Source: Chitinophagaceae bacterium UBA4857 (GTDB taxonomy: Bacteria; Bacteroidota; Bacteroidia; Chitinophagales; Chitinophagaceae). Taken from it: DNA of 5,420 nt. The notes under the pieces were generated by a model. That model was not told the DNA's origin and searched no databases. It saw only the letters and a program-made list of their open reading frames with translations. Positions 5,254 to 5,420 of this stretch are shown one piece after another (positions within the stretch are counted from its first letter, which is position 1; every line of letters begins with the position of its first letter). The stretch is taken from contig DHEF01000026.1 of the NCBI GenBank assembly GCA_002399735.1, positions 56,175 through 61,594 of the forward strand, written 5' to 3'. The translations under genes were made by a program, and so were the position numbers.

Positions 5254-5260
5254 AAATTTA
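5253..5260 (-). promoter_or_regulatory. -7 promoter element of the thioredoxin-like gene
   Basis: TAAATTTG on the minus strand is an exact TAnnTTTG match. The -33 position, 19-20 bp upstream (near 5280-5284), reads TTTA or TTTT, a weak match to TTTG. The expected start near 5248 gives a leader of about 37-40 nt to the ATG at 5211. The operator fills the spacer between the two elements. Confidence 0.6.
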
Positions 5261-5280
5261 GTTAGTTATCCTAACTAAAT
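5256..5280 (-). promoter_or_regulatory. probable MarR operator (site 2) upstream of the thioredoxin-like gene
   Basis: Perfect 10-bp arms, ATTTAGTTAG (5256-5265) and CTAACTAAAT (5271-5280), flank TTATC. The minus-strand core AGTTAGGATAACTAACT differs from site 1 by one base in 17, and both have the same arm and spacer size. It overlaps the -7 element by five bases, as expected for repression. Confidence 0.72.
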
Positions 5281-5335
5281 AAAATAAATAATTCCCTAAT
5301 ATCCCTTTCTGATTAAAAAAGTAGGAAATCATAAT

Positions 5336-5357
5336 GTTATCAGCTGCATTGCTACTA
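5336..5357. repeat. inverted copy of the left repeat end
   Basis: This 22-base stretch (GTTATCAGCTGCATTGC then TACTA) equals the reverse complement of 170-191 except for one base (G here at 5343). The copies are about 5.1 kb apart. Beyond the 22 bases the flanks differ, although both continue into a GC-rich hairpin module. Confidence 0.7.
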
Positions 5358-5371
5358 GCACCGCCTGTTGT

Positions 5372-5387
5372 GATCCGATAGGATCGG
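5372..5387. repeat. CCGAT-AGG-ATCGG hairpin beside the right repeat
   Basis: CCGAT (5375-5379) pairs with ATCGG (5383-5387), or alternatively GATCC (5372-5376) with GGATC (5381-5385). It occupies the same relative place as the CCCCTTTAGGGG hairpin next to the left copy, suggesting interchangeable hairpins in one repeat family. It might also end transcription of a gene beyond the window. Confidence 0.45.
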
Positions 5388-5397
5388 GATTTGATTT

Positions 5398-5412
5398 ATT
5401 TCCAGTGGAAAT
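5398..5412. repeat. ATTTCC-AGT-GGAAAT hairpin at the right edge
   Basis: A perfect 6-bp stem with a 3-nt loop lies in AT-rich DNA close to the window end. It could be a terminator or part of the repeat; the sequence that would decide lies outside the window. Confidence 0.35.
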
Positions 5413-5420
5413 GAATTAAA

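Noticed and set aside
29..5328. 11-bp direct repeat AAAGTAGGAAA (29-39 and 5318-5328) as a target-site duplication
   Set aside because: A match of this length is expected by chance in a window of this size, and its placement relative to the inverted repeats does not flank one element.
1..5420. CRISPR array, tRNA, rRNA or transposase gene
   Set aside because: No regularly spaced direct repeats, no cloverleaf or conserved rRNA segments, and no transposase or integrase motifs were seen on either strand.

Overview
The window looks like a chromosomal stretch from a member of the Bacteroidota, probably near the Chitinophagaceae or Sphingobacteriia. The evidence is AT-rich DNA, start codons preceded by A-rich leaders instead of Shine-Dalgarno sequences, two clear TAnnTTTG (-7) promoter elements, a LytTR response regulator, a DUF2024 protein and a short collagen-like lipoprotein whose repeat ends in GNANV. 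The lineage is inferred from these traits and not from a database match.

Layout. Positions 1-240 hold the possible tail of an upstream gene and a hairpin-rich repeat-like unit. The plus strand then carries three separately spaced genes: a collagen-like lipoprotein (249-932), a LytTR response regulator (1082-1804) and an unrecognised 87-residue protein (2075-2338). A convergent intergenic region with three hairpins (about 2361-2455) separates these from a minus-strand block. In transcription order that block is a small CPVC thioredoxin-like protein (5211-4978), a DUF2024 protein (4904-4638), a MarR-family regulator with a four-cysteine C-terminal tail (4637-4026), a single-domain AAA+ ATPase (4009-3284) and a trans-aconitate 2-methyltransferase-like enzyme (3229-2453). 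The right end (5336-5412) has an inverted copy of the 22-nt end of the left repeat, plus more hairpins.

The strongest regulatory observation is a pair of matching palindromes with the core AGTTAGGATARCTAACT on the minus strand. One lies over the promoter of the thioredoxin-like gene and the other over the promoter of the DUF2024-MarR-AAA(-methyltransferase) operon. The second palindrome is also the likely terminator hairpin of the thioredoxin-like gene. The simplest model is that the MarR protein binds both sites, represses its own operon and the small redox gene together, and is released when its cysteines are oxidised or lose a metal. The thioredoxin-like protein, the DUF2024 protein and the MarR tail all have CxxC motifs, so a thiol or metal stress module is plausible. 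The signal and the biochemical output cannot be read from the sequence.
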